Part shown: positions 16,944-26,464 of the stretch, in pieces
How positions within the stretch are numbered: position 1 is the first letter of the stretch
Layout: the number at the start of each line of letters is the position of its first letter
Assembly (NCBI RefSeq): GCF_013113735.1
Contig: NZ_CP053346.1
Span: forward strand, 930,001-994,000
Length of the DNA: 64,000 nt
Reading direction: 5' to 3'
From: Sphingomonas sp. AP4-R1
GTDB lineage: Bacteria; Pseudomonadota; Alphaproteobacteria; Sphingomonadales; Sphingomonadaceae
The notes under the pieces: model-generated
Databases searched by the model: none
What the model was told of the DNA's origin: nothing
What the model saw: the letters and a program-made list of their open reading frames with translations, nothing else
Program-made: the position numbers and the translations under genes

Positions 16944-17110
16944 TCGCGAAAATCGCGTTGCGCAATACTTCCACAGTCCGTCACTCTGTCCACAAACCGG
17001 AACGCTAGGCCGGTGATCGACGGTGATAGATGACGACAGGAAATTATTTTGTTTTCAGAGGGTTACATCGCAGAAAATCGCAGTTTCGGCGGCTTCCGGC
17101 GGCGCGGGAA

Positions 17111-17127
17111 TTATTCCCACTCGATCG
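17111..17127. other. Candidate attachment-site core at the guaA 3' end
   Basis: The last bases of guaA (on the minus strand, CGATCGAGTGGGAATAA) adjoin the integrase end of the element. Islands integrating in guaA generally carry a direct repeat of this 3'-terminal segment at the far end. The partner copy would be left of base 1, so the core and its length are not confirmed here. Confidence 0.45.
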
Positions 17128-18670
17128 TGCCGGGGGGTTTGGAGGTGTAATCGTAGACCACCCGGTTGATGCCCTGCACTTCGTTCACGATGCGCGTGGC
17201 GCAGCGGGCGAGGAAGGCGGCGTCGAAGGGGTAGATGTCCGCCGTCATGCCGTCCGTCGAGGTGACGGCGCGCAGCGCGCAGACCGAATCATAGGTGCGG
17301 TGATCGCCCATCACGCCCACGGTGCGGACGGGGAGCAGCACCGCGAAGGCCTGCCAGATCGCATCGTACAGACCCGCGCGGCGGATCTCGTCGAGATAGA
17401 TGGCGTCGGCCTTGCGCAGGATGTCGCACCGCTCCTGCGTCACCTCGCCCGGAATGCGGATGGCGAGGCCCGGCCCCGGGAAGGGATGGCGGCCGACGAA
17501 GATGTCCGGCAGGCCCAGCTCCTTGCCCAGCACGCGCACTTCATCCTTGAACAGCTCACGCAGCGGCTCGACCAGCTGCATGTTCATCCGCTCGGGCAGG
17601 CCGCCGACATTGTGGTGGCTCTTGATCGTGACCGAAGGCCCGCCGGTGAAGCTGACGCTCTCGATCACATCGGGATAGAGCGTGCCCTGCGCGAGGAAAT
17701 CAGCGCCGCCGATCTTCTTGGCTTCGGCCTCGAACAATTCGATGAAGGCCTTGCCGATGAACTTGCGCTTGGCCTCCGGATCGGTGAGCCCGGCGAGACC
17801 GCCCAGGAAACGCTCGCTGGCGTCCACATGGACGAGCGGGATGCCGTAATGCTCGCGGAACAGGCTCACCACCTGCTCCGCCTCACCCAGCCGCATCAGG
17901 CCGTGATCCACGAACACGCAGGTCAGCTGATCGCCGATCGCCTCGTGGATCAGCACCGCCGCCACCGCGGAATCGACGCCGCCCGAAAGCCCGCAGATCA
18001 CGCGACCCGTGCCCACCTGCGCACGGATGTCGGCGATCTTGGCGGCGCGGAATTCTGCCATCGTCCAGTCGCCCGCGAGACCGCAGATGTGGCGCGCGAA
18101 ATTGGCGATCAGCTTGCCGCCGTCCGGCGTGTGGACCACCTCCGGGTGGAACATCATCGAATAGAAGCGGCGCTTCTCATCGGTGGCGATCGCGTAGGGC
18201 GCGCCCTCGGAGCGGGCGACGATCGAGAAGCCGGGGGCGAGTTCCTCGACGCGATCGCCGTGGCTCATCCACACTTGGTGGCTCTCGCCCTGCTTCCACA
18301 GCCCGTCGAACAAGGCCGACTCGCCGACCACATCGATGAAGGCGCGGCCGAATTCCCGATTGTCGGAGGGGGCGACGCGCCCGCCCAGCTGATGCGCCAT
18401 CGTCTGCTGACCGTAGCAGATCGCGAGAATCGGCAGCCCGCTTTCGAAGAAACGCTGCGGCGCGCGCGGGCTATCCTCCCACATCACGGACGAAGGCCCG
18501 CCCGAGAAGATGATGCCGGCGGGCTTCATCCGATCGAAAGCCGCATCGGCGGCGTTGAAGGGAGCGATTTCGCAATAGACGCCCGCTTCGCGCACGCGGC
18601 GCGCGATCAGCTGGGTCACTTGGCTGCCGAAATCGACGATCAGGATGCAATCTTGCGGGGCGACGCTCAT
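17111..18670 (-). CDS. guaA: GMP synthase (glutamine-hydrolysing)
   Basis: The 519-residue enzyme converts XMP to GMP with glutamine and ATP in purine biosynthesis. The class I amidotransferase domain has nucleophile Cys85 (AICYGQQ) and the HPEV motif. The ATP-pyrophosphatase domain has the P-loop GLSGGVDS, followed by the GMP synthase C-terminal dimerisation domain ending TIEWE. Start ATG 18670 gives [17 protein letters not shown], the usual N-terminus; a longer in-frame reading is not conserved. The coding frame is complete despite the adjacent integrated element. Confidence 0.98.
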   Translation of the reverse strand: MSVAPQDCILIVDFGSQVTQLIARRVREAGVYCEIAPFNAADAAFDRMKPAGIIFSGGPSSVMWEDSPRAPQRFFESGLPILAICYGQQTMAHQLGGRVAPSDNREFGRAFIDVVGESALFDGLWKQGESHQVWMSHGDRVEELAPGFSIVARSEGAPYAIATDEKRRFYSMMFHPEVVHTPDGGKLIANFARHICGLAGDWTMAEFRAAKIADIRAQVGTGRVICGLSGGVDSAVAAVLIHEAIGDQLTCVFVDHGLMRLGEAEQVVSLFREHYGIPLVHVDASERFLGGLAGLTDPEAKRKFIGKAFIELFEAEAKKIGGADFLAQGTLYPDVIESVSFTGGPSVTIKSHHNVGGLPERMNMQLVEPLRELFKDEVRVLGKELGLPDIFVGRHPFPGPGLAIRIPGEVTQERCDILRKADAIYLDEIRRAGLYDAIWQAFAVLLPVRTVGVMGDHRTYDSVCALRAVTSTDGMTADIYPFDAAFLARCATRIVNEVQGINRVVYDYTSKPPGTIEWE

Positions 18671-18871
18671 GCCCAAGGCCGGATAGGGACGGAGGCGCAC
18701 CCTGTCCAGCAGACGCTTCGGGCAATGTGCTGAAAAGCGCATTGCTGTCGGTACCGCATGCGCCGGAGGCACATCAGCAAACAGCCGCTCTGCGGCGCCT
18801 CTGTAACGGTAATGCCTTATTTACCAACGCACGCGTAGGTTGCGCCGTTCATCGGTCAACGGGACATCTTC

Positions 18872-19957
18872 ATGCCGCGTCGTATCCGAGCTTTGCTGTC
18901 GATCCTGCGAGAAGAAGTGGAGCTGCACGCGGCCGAATCGGAGCGCGTGGCCGGCCGCACGAACCTGCTCGCCCTGAACGCGACGATCGAGGCCGCGCGC
19001 TCCGGCGATGCCGGGCGCGGCTTTTCGGTGGTGGCGCAGGAGGTGAAGGCGCTGGCGGGGCAGGCGCGCAAATCCGCCGCCGCTTTCCGCGCCGACGTGC
19101 TGGATCGGTTGGATCTCGCCAACGGCATCGCCAGCGAGATGCTGGCCGAGATCGAGGGCGCGCGGCTGGTGGAGCTGGCGGACACGATGATGGCGCAGGT
19201 CACGCGCACGCTGGCGGGCCGGGGCGCGCATCTCGCGATGCTCTCGACCGATCCCGCGATCACCGAGGGCGTGATGCGGCGGACGCCGGAGGCGCTGGCG
19301 GTGGGCAATGCCCGCCTCGCCCACATGGTGAGGGCCAGCCAGGACTATCTGAACGCCTTTGTCGTCGCCGCCGACGGCCGGCTGATCATGAGCGGGCACG
19401 AGGCGCCCAATCTGGCGATGCACGATTTCTCGCGTGCCGATCAGTTCATGAAGGCGATGGCGAGCGCCGATCCCGACGCCTGGTTCACCGACGCGGTGTG
19501 GCAGAACCCCTTCTCCCATTATCGCGCGGTGCTGGTCTTCGTGATGGCGATCCGCACACAGAGCGGCGGCGCGCCCGATGGGGTGCTCTATCTGGAATTC
19601 GACTGGCAGCAGCTGATGAACGAGGTGTTCGCCGCCGGGCTCGCCGATCGCGAAACCGGGCGCGGCATGACCGTGACGATTGTGGACGTCGACGGCCGCT
19701 CGGTCGGCTCCTCCTGCGGTGGCGCGTTCGGGCGGCCGGTGGCACTGCCGCCGGGCACGCTTTCGGGGATCGAGCGGCGCGCGGATTCGGTCGCGGCGTT
19801 CGCCGCCGCCACGCCCTTCCGCTCCTTCTCCGGTCTCGGCTTCCGCTGCCTGATCGAACAGCCCATGCCGAGCGAGGAGGAGATTGCGCGCGCGATCGGC
19901 GCCAGCGATCGGGAGATCGCCGCTCTGACGCAGGCCACCGAACGCCGCGCCGCCTGA
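18872..19957 (+). CDS. Soluble chemoreceptor-like protein with N-terminal signalling tip
   Basis: Residues 25-66 match the hairpin tip of methyl-accepting chemotaxis proteins ([35 protein letters not shown]). Residues 110-340 resemble a Cache-type sensor ([30 protein letters not shown]). The order is the reverse of usual receptors, where the sensor is N-terminal. No transmembrane segment is evident, so it should be cytoplasmic. The helical stem is very short. The ATG at 18872 has a weak ribosome-binding site, so the start is less certain. Whether it reaches CheA/CheW arrays is unknown. Confidence 0.7.
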   Translation: MPRRIRALLSILREEVELHAAESERVAGRTNLLALNATIEAARSGDAGRGFSVVAQEVKALAGQARKSAAAFRADVLDRLDLANGIASEMLAEIEGARLVELADTMMAQVTRTLAGRGAHLAMLSTDPAITEGVMRRTPEALAVGNARLAHMVRASQDYLNAFVVAADGRLIMSGHEAPNLAMHDFSRADQFMKAMASADPDAWFTDAVWQNPFSHYRAVLVFVMAIRTQSGGAPDGVLYLEFDWQQLMNEVFAAGLADRETGRGMTVTIVDVDGRSVGSSCGGAFGRPVALPPGTLSGIERRADSVAAFAAATPFRSFSGLGFRCLIEQPMPSEEEIARAIGASDREIAALTQATERRAA

Positions 19958-20079
19958 CCGACAGGCATTTACCCCCGCCGATAAGCGGCTAAGCTATTGC
20001 GCTTGCGGGGCAGGCACCGAAAGGCGCGCCGGGGGGCACGTCGCCAGTCCTCGCACCCTATGAGGACGCCGAAAGACCG

Positions 20080-21333
20080 ATGAACCGTTTCCTGCTCGGC
20101 CCGATCGGCATGGCCGTCCTCCTCGCCGTCGCCGTGGCCCTGTCGAGCGACCGCAAGGCGATCCGGCTGCGCGTGGTGGGTGCGGCCTTCGCGCTGCAGG
20201 CAGGCATCGCGATCCTCGTCCTCTATGTGCCGGCCGGACGGCGGGTGATCCGGGGCCTGTCCGAAGGCGTCGCCGCCCTGCTCGGCTATGCGCAGGCGGG
20301 CGTGGACTTCATCTTCGGGCCGATCGCGTCCCCCGAAATCGGCGGCCATGCCTTCGCCATCGCCGCCCTCCCGGTGATCATCTTCTTCGCCTCGCTCATC
20401 TCGATCCTCTATTATCTCGGCGTCATGCAGTTCATCGTCCGCTGGATCGGCGGCGGGATCGAAAAGGTGATCGGCGTCTCCAAGGTGGAGTCGCTGTGCG
20501 CCGCCGCCAACATCTTCGTCGGCCAGTCCGAATCCCCGCTGGTGATCCGCCCCTATCTGGCGAGCCTGACGCCCACCCAGCTCTTCACCGTGATGACGAG
20601 CGGCATGGCCGGCGTGGCCGGCACGATCCTGGCCGCTTATGCCGCGATGGGCGTGAAGGTGGATTATCTGCTGGCGGCCAGCTTCATGTCCGCGCCGGGC
20701 GGCATCCTGATGGCCAAGCTGATGATGCCCGATCCCCGCCCCGTCGCCGGCGCCTCGACCGAGGTGGCGGAGGATGAAGTGATCGCGCTGGCCGACGTGC
20801 ACGAGGCCGAGGAGCGCCCCGCCAACATCATCCAGGCGGCGGCCGAGGGCGCGCAGCTGGGCGTGCGGCTGGCGGTGGCCGTCGGCGCGATGGTGCTGGC
20901 GTTCGTGGCGCTGGTGGCGCTGGCCAACGGTCTGCTGGGACAGGCGGGCGCCCTGATCGGGCAGAGCGACCTGACCTTCCAGAAGCTGCTGGGATCGGTG
21001 TTCGCGCCGGTCATGTATCTGCTCAACGTGCCCTGGACCGAGGCGAGCGCGGCGGGCGGCCTGTTCGGCGAGAAGATCGTGCTGAACGAGTTCGTGGCCT
21101 ATATCCACCTCGGCAAGCTGGCGCCGCCTTTGTCCGAACATGCCACCGCCGTCGTCACCTTCGCTTTGTGCGGCTTCGCCAACTTCTCGTCGATCGCGAT
21201 CCAGATGGCGGTGACGGGCAACCTCGCCCCCAACCAGCGCCCGATGATCGCCAAGCTGGGCATCCGGGCCCTGTGCGCGGGTAGTCTCGCGAACCTGATG
21301 TCGGCGGCGCTGGCGGGGATGCTGATCGCGTAG
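20080..21333 (+). CDS. NupC/CNT family nucleoside transporter
   Basis: A 417-residue integral membrane protein with about 8-10 hydrophobic segments. It has concentrative nucleoside transporter motifs: GFAFG-like FIFGPIASPEIGG, the conserved SKVESLCAAANIFVGQSESP, the TVMTSGMAGVAGTI loop, and NEFVAYIHLG near the C-terminus. CNT proteins import nucleosides with protons or sodium across the inner membrane. It stands alone, between the chemoreceptor-like gene and a palindromic repeat. Confidence 0.92.
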   Translation: MNRFLLGPIGMAVLLAVAVALSSDRKAIRLRVVGAAFALQAGIAILVLYVPAGRRVIRGLSEGVAALLGYAQAGVDFIFGPIASPEIGGHAFAIAALPVIIFFASLISILYYLGVMQFIVRWIGGGIEKVIGVSKVESLCAAANIFVGQSESPLVIRPYLASLTPTQLFTVMTSGMAGVAGTILAAYAAMGVKVDYLLAASFMSAPGGILMAKLMMPDPRPVAGASTEVAEDEVIALADVHEAEERPANIIQAAAEGAQLGVRLAVAVGAMVLAFVALVALANGLLGQAGALIGQSDLTFQKLLGSVFAPVMYLLNVPWTEASAAGGLFGEKIVLNEFVAYIHLGKLAPPLSEHATAVVTFALCGFANFSSIAIQMAVTGNLAPNQRPMIAKLGIRALCAGSLANLMSAALAGMLIA

Positions 21334-21376
21334 CTTGCGATCGTCCCTGCCGCGCTGATCGGCAGGACTCGGACCT

Positions 21377-21495
21377 CCATCCTCCCCCGCCAAGGGAGGT
21401 GGCGCCGCAGACGGCGGAGGGGCCGACAGCGACCGATCCGCTTCCGCCCCCTCCGTCAGGCTTTGCCTGACACCTCCCCCTGGCGGGGAGGATGA
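21377..21495. repeat. Intergenic palindromic repeat
   Basis: Arms CATCCTCCCCCGCCA (left, 21378 on) and TGGCGGGGAGGATG (right, about 21481-21494) enclose a GC-rich centre, giving a long imperfect hairpin between the convergent nucleoside transporter and zntB-like genes. It may end both transcripts. Confidence 0.6.
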
Positions 21496-21506
21496 ACCTG
21501 CGCCCC

Positions 21507-22469
21507 CTATCGCCGGAACCAGTGTTGCGCGCCGAACCAGGCGCCGCCCACGGCCGCCATCGCCACGCAGAAGATCGCGACGATCCAGAAGCCGGCGCCG
21601 TGCTGGAGCGGGATGCCGCCGACGTTCATGCCGAACAGGCCGGTGACGAAGGTGAGCGGCAGGAAGACCAGCGCGACCACCGAGATCAGCAGCGCGCGAT
21701 CCTCCATCAGCTCGGCACGCAGATCGGTGAGCTGCTCGTGGATCAGCGCCGATCGCTCGCGCACCGATTCCAGTTCCTCGGCCATGCGCGAGAAGCGATC
21801 GGCGGCCTCGCGCAGATGGAGGCGATCATCCTCCTCCAGCCAGTGCGCGTCGAGCCCCGCCAAAGCGGTGAGCGCTTCCCGCTGGGGCACGATGAAGCGG
21901 CGATAGACGATCGCCTCGGATCGCGCGCGTGCGATCCTGCGGCGCGTGTCATAGGCCTGATCGGGCTCCAGCATCGTCTCGCAATCGTCCACCAGATCGC
22001 CGAGATCGGCGATGGTGGGATCGATCTGCTTCGTGATCAGCATCGCCAGATGCGAGACGAAATCGCCCGGATCCTTGATCTGGCCCGCCTCCATCTGCTC
22101 GCGCACCACGCCCAGGGTGGCGATCGGGCGATAGCTGACCGAGATCACGCGCCCTTCCTCCAGCCACAGGCGGATCGAGACGAGCGGATCGCCATCGTCG
22201 GGCGTGAGCGCGGGGCCGCGCAGATTGACGAGCGCGCCCTCCCCGATCGCCTCGCAGCGCGGGCGCGTCTCCACCGCCGTCAGTGCGTAGGCGACCGTCT
22301 CGGGCATGCCACCGTGGGCGCGCAGCCATTCCAGCGTGCCGCCCTCGCGCCCGTCCAGATGCGCCCAGACGAGCCGCGCGGGATCGGGCTGCTGCGCGCA
22401 CGCCTGCGCCGGCTCCGCCTCATGCCCCTTCCCGTCCGCGCCCAACACGATAGCGAAGCGATTACTCAT
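21507..22469 (-). CDS. CorA/ZntB-type divalent cation transporter
   Basis: The 320-residue protein has a large soluble N-terminal domain with long helices and two C-terminal transmembrane helices. The pore signature GMN is at residues 280-282 (LFGMNVGG). The layout and N-terminal sequence (WAHLDGREGGTLEWL) are closest to the ZntB branch, which moves zinc. The start overlaps the stop of the upstream siroheme-synthase-like gene by 4 bp. Confidence 0.9.
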   Translation of the reverse strand: MSNRFAIVLGADGKGHEAEPAQACAQQPDPARLVWAHLDGREGGTLEWLRAHGGMPETVAYALTAVETRPRCEAIGEGALVNLRGPALTPDDGDPLVSIRLWLEEGRVISVSYRPIATLGVVREQMEAGQIKDPGDFVSHLAMLITKQIDPTIADLGDLVDDCETMLEPDQAYDTRRRIARARSEAIVYRRFIVPQREALTALAGLDAHWLEEDDRLHLREAADRFSRMAEELESVRERSALIHEQLTDLRAELMEDRALLISVVALVFLPLTFVTGLFGMNVGGIPLQHGAGFWIVAIFCVAMAAVGGAWFGAQHWFRR

Positions 22470-23215
22470 GCGTTTCCGATCAATTCCACCGACAGGCCCG
22501 GCGGCGGCAACGTGGGAACGGGCCCGACGATCCGCACCGCATCAGCGCGCGCGCGATTGAGGATGGCGGCGGGCGCATCGGGGGCGTGATAGATGCGGTC
22601 GGCCAGCGCGAGCAGGCGGGCCGCGCGCAGGGTGAGATCGTCGGGATCGCGAGACGTCAGTTCGATCCGCTCCACCCGTGCGGAGGGCTCCTCCCTCTCT
22701 TGCGGAGAAAAAGCGGGATCGGCCTGGGCGATCATCGGATCGAGCGGACCGCCCGGCATCAACATTTCAGCGATCGCCCGGCGACGCTCTCCCGCGTCGG
22801 GATAAGAAGAGCGGAGCGCTTGCCGCGCCTCCGCCAGCGTGCGCGCCAGCGCGCCGAGCGTATGGGGCAGCAGCACCTCCAACCGCTGGCGCAATGCCGC
22901 CGCGAGGCCGGCCGAGGCGCCGCCGGTGCCGATGGCGATCGTCACCGGATCGCGATCGACGATCGCGGGGAGCGTGAAATCGCAGAGATCCGGCCGATCG
23001 GCGACGTTCAGGAGAAGCCCGCGCGCGCGGAGGCGTGCGGCGGTGTCATCGGGCTGATCCAGCGCGACGAAGGCCAGCTTTGCGTCGGCCGTCTCATCGA
23101 CGATCGTCGCGCCCGCGCGCTCCAGCAGGCGCCGCTTGGCCTCGCCCGCCGCTCCCTCGCCCACCAAAATGACAGGCAGGCCGCGCACGCGCACGAAGAT
23201 GGGAAGGCTCTGCAC
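22466..23215 (-). CDS. Siroheme synthase N-terminal domain protein (precorrin-2 dehydrogenase-like)
   Basis: The 249-residue protein resembles the CysG/Met8 N-terminal module: FVRVRGLPVILVGEGAAGEA with a GxGxxA-type nucleotide site (18-23), NVADRPDLCDFTLPAI, then IAIGTGGASAGLAAALRQRLE. This module oxidises precorrin-2 with NAD and inserts iron to make siroheme. The methyltransferase half of CysG is absent. The gene is coupled to the metal transporter gene. Siroheme serves sulfite or nitrite reductase, neither of which is in the window. Confidence 0.82.
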   Translation of the reverse strand: MQSLPIFVRVRGLPVILVGEGAAGEAKRRLLERAGATIVDETADAKLAFVALDQPDDTAARLRARGLLLNVADRPDLCDFTLPAIVDRDPVTIAIGTGGASAGLAAALRQRLEVLLPHTLGALARTLAEARQALRSSYPDAGERRRAIAEMLMPGGPLDPMIAQADPAFSPQEREEPSARVERIELTSRDPDDLTLRAARLLALADRIYHAPDAPAAILNRARADAVRIVGPVPTLPPPGLSVELIGNA

Positions 23216-23371
23216 CCCGGCCTTGTCGCGCGGTCACGATGCCTTGCCAAGCGGGATGCGTCCGGTCGCCGCGACGCGCCAGCAAACCGTCATGCGAGCA
23301 TGTTCCGGTAGCGACCGGGGCACACCCCGACGCGCTCATCCTTTCGCCCGGGCCTCGCCAGGGCGACGGGA

Positions 23372-24484
23372 TCAGACCCGCATCGGCATCAGCACATACA
23401 GCGCCGGCGCCTTGTCATTTTCGCGGATCAGCGTGGGGGCTGCGGCGTCGGCGAGGTGGATCTCCACCGAATCGCCTTCGATCTGGCCGAGAATGTCGAG
23501 CAGATAGCGCGCGTTGAAGCCGATCTCGAACGGCAGACTGGTATAGTCGCCGGGGACCTCCTCGGCCGCCGTGCCGTTTTCCGGGCTGGTCACCGAGAGC
23601 GTGATCTTGTCGCGCTCCAGCGCCATCTTCACGGCGCGGGTCTTCTCGCTGGCGATGGTGGCGACGCGATCGACGCCATCCTCGAAGCTGCGCGGATCGA
23701 TCTTCAGCAGCTTGTCATTCCCGGTGGGAATGACGCGGCTGTAATCGGGGAACGTGCCGTCGATCAGCTTGGAGGTGAGGATCGCCGCGCCCATGCCGAA
23801 GCGAACCTTGGTGGGCGAGAGCGATACTTCGACCGAACCGTCCACCTCGTCCAGCAGCTTGCGCAGCTCACCCACGCACTTCCGCGGGATGATCACGTCG
23901 GGCATGCCCTCGGCGCCGTCCGGACGCGGCACGGTGACGCGCGCGAGGCGGTGGCCATCGGTGGCGGCGGCCTTCAGCACCGGCGTCGCATCGTCCGACA
24001 CGTGCAGGAAGATGCCGTTCAGATAGTAACGCGTCTCTTCGGTGGAGATGGCGAAGCGCGTCTTGTCGATGATCTGCTTCAGCGTTTCGGCCGGCAGCTC
24101 GAACTTGGTCGGCAGCTCGCCTTCCGCAATCACGGGGAAATCGTCGCGCGGCAGCGTCTGCAGATTGAAGCGCGCGCGGCCCGCCACGATCAGCATCTTG
24201 CCCTCGGCGGCCGAAAGCTGGACCTGGCTGCCCTCGGAGAGCTTGCGGGCGATATCGAACAGCGTGTGCGCGGGAACCGTGATCGCGCCGGGCGTATCCA
24301 CCGCGGCGCCGATCGTCTCCACGATCTGGAGATCGAGGTCGGTCGCCATCAGCTTCAGGCCGCCATCGGCCGAAGCCTCCAGCAGCACGTTCGACAGGAT
24401 CGGTATGGTATTCCTACGCTCCACGACCGATTGCACATGGCTCAGCGCCTTCAACAAGGTCGCTCGCTCGATCGTCGCCTTCAT
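23372..24484 (-). CDS. dnaN: DNA polymerase III beta sliding clamp
   Basis: A 370-residue three-domain clamp with typical beta motifs: MKATIERATLLKALSHVQSV, RRNTIPILSN, RYYLNGIFLH, KAAATDGHRLA, and a final ALYVLMPMRV. Start ATG 24484; an upstream in-frame start adds nine non-conserved residues. dnaA and recF are not adjacent, consistent with the dispersed replication genes of sphingomonads. The 156 bp downstream hold nothing notable. Confidence 0.97.
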   Translation of the reverse strand: MKATIERATLLKALSHVQSVVERRNTIPILSNVLLEASADGGLKLMATDLDLQIVETIGAAVDTPGAITVPAHTLFDIARKLSEGSQVQLSAAEGKMLIVAGRARFNLQTLPRDDFPVIAEGELPTKFELPAETLKQIIDKTRFAISTEETRYYLNGIFLHVSDDATPVLKAAATDGHRLARVTVPRPDGAEGMPDVIIPRKCVGELRKLLDEVDGSVEVSLSPTKVRFGMGAAILTSKLIDGTFPDYSRVIPTGNDKLLKIDPRSFEDGVDRVATIASEKTRAVKMALERDKITLSVTSPENGTAAEEVPGDYTSLPFEIGFNARYLLDILGQIEGDSVEIHLADAAAPTLIRENDKAPALYVLMPMRV

Positions 24485-24621
24485 ATTCCGCCCCGAAATC
24501 CGCTGGGACAAGGCTTATAGCGCGGGCGACCGCCTCCGCCAGAGTTTGTTTGAGCTTTGCGGGAAGGGACTTGTGGATGGCCGCATTGTGCGGGGCCCGC
24601 GCATGCAGCAGAGGGGGCGCG

Positions 24622-25101
24622 ATGAAGCGGCGCGCGATCCTGATGGTGACGATGGTGGCGCCGGGCCTGGTCGCCGCATCCGGGCCGCAGGCGATCGGCC
24701 AATATGGCCGCTGGGGCGCGTTTCGCACGGCGGACGGCGGCGCCTGTTACGCGATCGCCCAGCCCGCCAGATCAGGAAAGGACGACACCGCCGCGATCAC
24801 CATCTCGTCCTGGCCCACGCGGCGGCTGTTCCGCCAGATCCACGTGCGGTTTCGGGGAGAGGCGGAGAATGATGCGATGCTGACGATCGCGGATCGCCGC
24901 TTCCCGCTGACGACACGCGGTGCCGACGGGTGGCTCGCCTCCAGCCGGGATGGCACGCAGATCATCCGCCTGCTGCGCGATGCCGAAACGCTGCGCGTGA
25001 TCGCCCGGATCAACGGCCGCCGCGTGACCGACAGCTATGCCCCGGCAGGCGCCGCCAGCGCGATCGATGCCGCCGATGTCGCCTGCCTGCGCGGGCGCTA
25101 G
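24622..25101 (+). CDS. Exported protein of unknown function
   Basis: A 159-residue protein with an N-terminal signal peptide (basic MKRR, a hydrophobic stretch, likely cleavage near ASGPQA). The mature part begins YGRWGAFRTADGGACYAIAQP and has a single beta-rich domain with two Cys residues (in GGACYA and DVACLRG) that could form a disulfide. The W...CYA pattern faintly recalls IalB-type proteins but is too weak to assign. Start 24622 is preferred because it opens the signal peptide. It lies 139 bp upstream of rlmN. Confidence 0.65.
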   Translation: MKRRAILMVTMVAPGLVAASGPQAIGQYGRWGAFRTADGGACYAIAQPARSGKDDTAAITISSWPTRRLFRQIHVRFRGEAENDAMLTIADRRFPLTTRGADGWLASSRDGTQIIRLLRDAETLRVIARINGRRVTDSYAPAGAASAIDAADVACLRGR

Positions 25102-25240
25102 ATCCAGCGGACACCGCAGGTCTGGTGGTATGAAAGGAAACCGTGCTCCTGCGAGCGGCGTGCCCAAAAGCACACGGCACCGCCCGAATATCCACCCATC
25201 CTAGCCGGAGCGGCACATTTTCCCTATATGGGCCGGCATC

Positions 25241-26446
25241 ATGAACGCCCCCATGCCCATCCCCGGACTGATCGATCCCGTGCCCGTGCCGCGCGCGCCA
25301 ACCCTGCGCCCCGATGGCCGGATCGACCTGATCGGCCTGCCGCGCGAGACGCTGCGCGACGTGCTGGCCGAAGCCGGGCTGGACGCGAAGCAGGCGAAGC
25401 TGCGCGCCAAGCAGATCTGGCACTGGATCTACAATCGCGGCGCGCGCGACTTTTCGGCCATGACGGACATCGCCAAGGCGATGCATCCGTGGCTGGAGGA
25501 GCGCTTCGTGGTCGGCCGGCCGAGCGTGATGGAGGCGCAAGTCTCCACCGACGGCACGCGCAAATGGCTGCTCCAGTCCGACGACGGCCATGATTACGAG
25601 ATGGTGTTCATCCCCGATGCGGATCGCGGCACGCTCTGCGTCTCCAGCCAGGTGGGCTGCACGCTCAATTGCAGCTTCTGCCATACGGGCACGATGCGGC
25701 TGGTCCGCAACCTGACGGCGGGCGAGATCGTGGGCCAGGTGATGCTGGCGCGCGATGCGCTGGGCGAATGGCCGAGCCAGCCCGAGGGGCGCCTGCTCAC
25801 CAACATCGTGATGATGGGCATGGGCGAGCCGCTCTACAATTTCGACGCGGTGCGCGATGCGCTGAAGCTGGTGATGGACGGCGACGGCCTCGCGCTCTCC
25901 AAGCGGCGCATCACGCTCTCCACCTCGGGCGTGATCCCGATGATGGAACGGGCGGGCGCGGAGATCGGCGTCAATCTGGCCGTCTCGCTCCACGGCGTGA
26001 CCAAGGAGGTCCGCGACGAGCTGGTGCCGCTCAACAAGAAATACGGGATCGAGGAATTGCTGGCGGCCTGCGCCGCCTATCCCGGCGCCAACAACGCCCG
26101 GCGCATCACGTTCGAATATGTGATGCTGAAGGACAAGAATGACAGCGACGATCATGCACGCGAACTCGTGCGCCTGATCCGCCATTATGATCTGCCGGCG
26201 AAGGTGAATCTGATCCCGTTCAATCCGTGGCCGGGCAGCGAATATGAATGCTCGACCAAGGAGCGGATCGCACGCTTTTCGGACATCGTGTTCAAGGGCG
26301 GCATCTCCGCCCCCGTGCGCACGCCGCGCGGCCGCGACATCGATGCCGCCTGCGGCCAGCTGAAGACCGCGGCCGAAAAAAAGCGCAGAAGTGAGCGGGA
26401 TCGCGAGGCCGCCGCGACGAATGCAGAGATTGCACTCCCGGCCTGA
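25241..26446 (+). CDS. rlmN: Dual-specificity rRNA/tRNA adenine-C2 methyltransferase
   Basis: This 401-residue radical SAM enzyme methylates A2503 of 23S rRNA and A37 of some tRNAs. The [4Fe-4S] motif is C140-x3-C144-x2-C147 (CTLNCSFC). The methyl-carrying Cys lies near the C-terminus in DIDAACGQL. Other family signatures include [21 protein letters not shown] and [12 protein letters not shown] lysine/arginine-rich tail follows. Confidence 0.96.
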   Translation: MNAPMPIPGLIDPVPVPRAPTLRPDGRIDLIGLPRETLRDVLAEAGLDAKQAKLRAKQIWHWIYNRGARDFSAMTDIAKAMHPWLEERFVVGRPSVMEAQVSTDGTRKWLLQSDDGHDYEMVFIPDADRGTLCVSSQVGCTLNCSFCHTGTMRLVRNLTAGEIVGQVMLARDALGEWPSQPEGRLLTNIVMMGMGEPLYNFDAVRDALKLVMDGDGLALSKRRITLSTSGVIPMMERAGAEIGVNLAVSLHGVTKEVRDELVPLNKKYGIEELLAACAAYPGANNARRITFEYVMLKDKNDSDDHARELVRLIRHYDLPAKVNLIPFNPWPGSEYECSTKERIARFSDIVFKGGISAPVRTPRGRDIDAACGQLKTAAEKKRRSERDREAAATNAEIALPA

Positions 26447-26464
26447 GCAATTACCTAGCCGGGC

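Larger units (their letters stand above)
1..17110. mobile_element. Right part of an integrative and conjugative element next to guaA
   Basis: The stretch starts inside a conjugative mating-pair operon (trbF-trbG-trbI-DUF2274) and ends with an AlpA-type excisionase and a tyrosine recombinase pointing away from guaA. Between them lies a block of accessory oxidoreductases and regulators. The 3' end of guaA is an established insertion point for genomic islands, and the recombinase starts 291 bp from the guaA stop codon. The left end, relaxase, coupling protein and the rest of trb are not in the window, so mobility and full size cannot be judged. The exact right boundary is inferred, not seen. Confidence 0.75.

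Noticed and set aside
16980..17060. Alternative integration boundary inside the AT-richer segment between int and guaA
   Set aside because: No repeat partner can be checked in the window, and the guaA end is the better known attachment region.
17030..18733. 567-residue open frame on the plus strand opposite guaA
   Set aside because: It is the antisense of guaA in a GC-rich genome, composed of Arg/Ala/Gly/His-rich sequence with no family motif.
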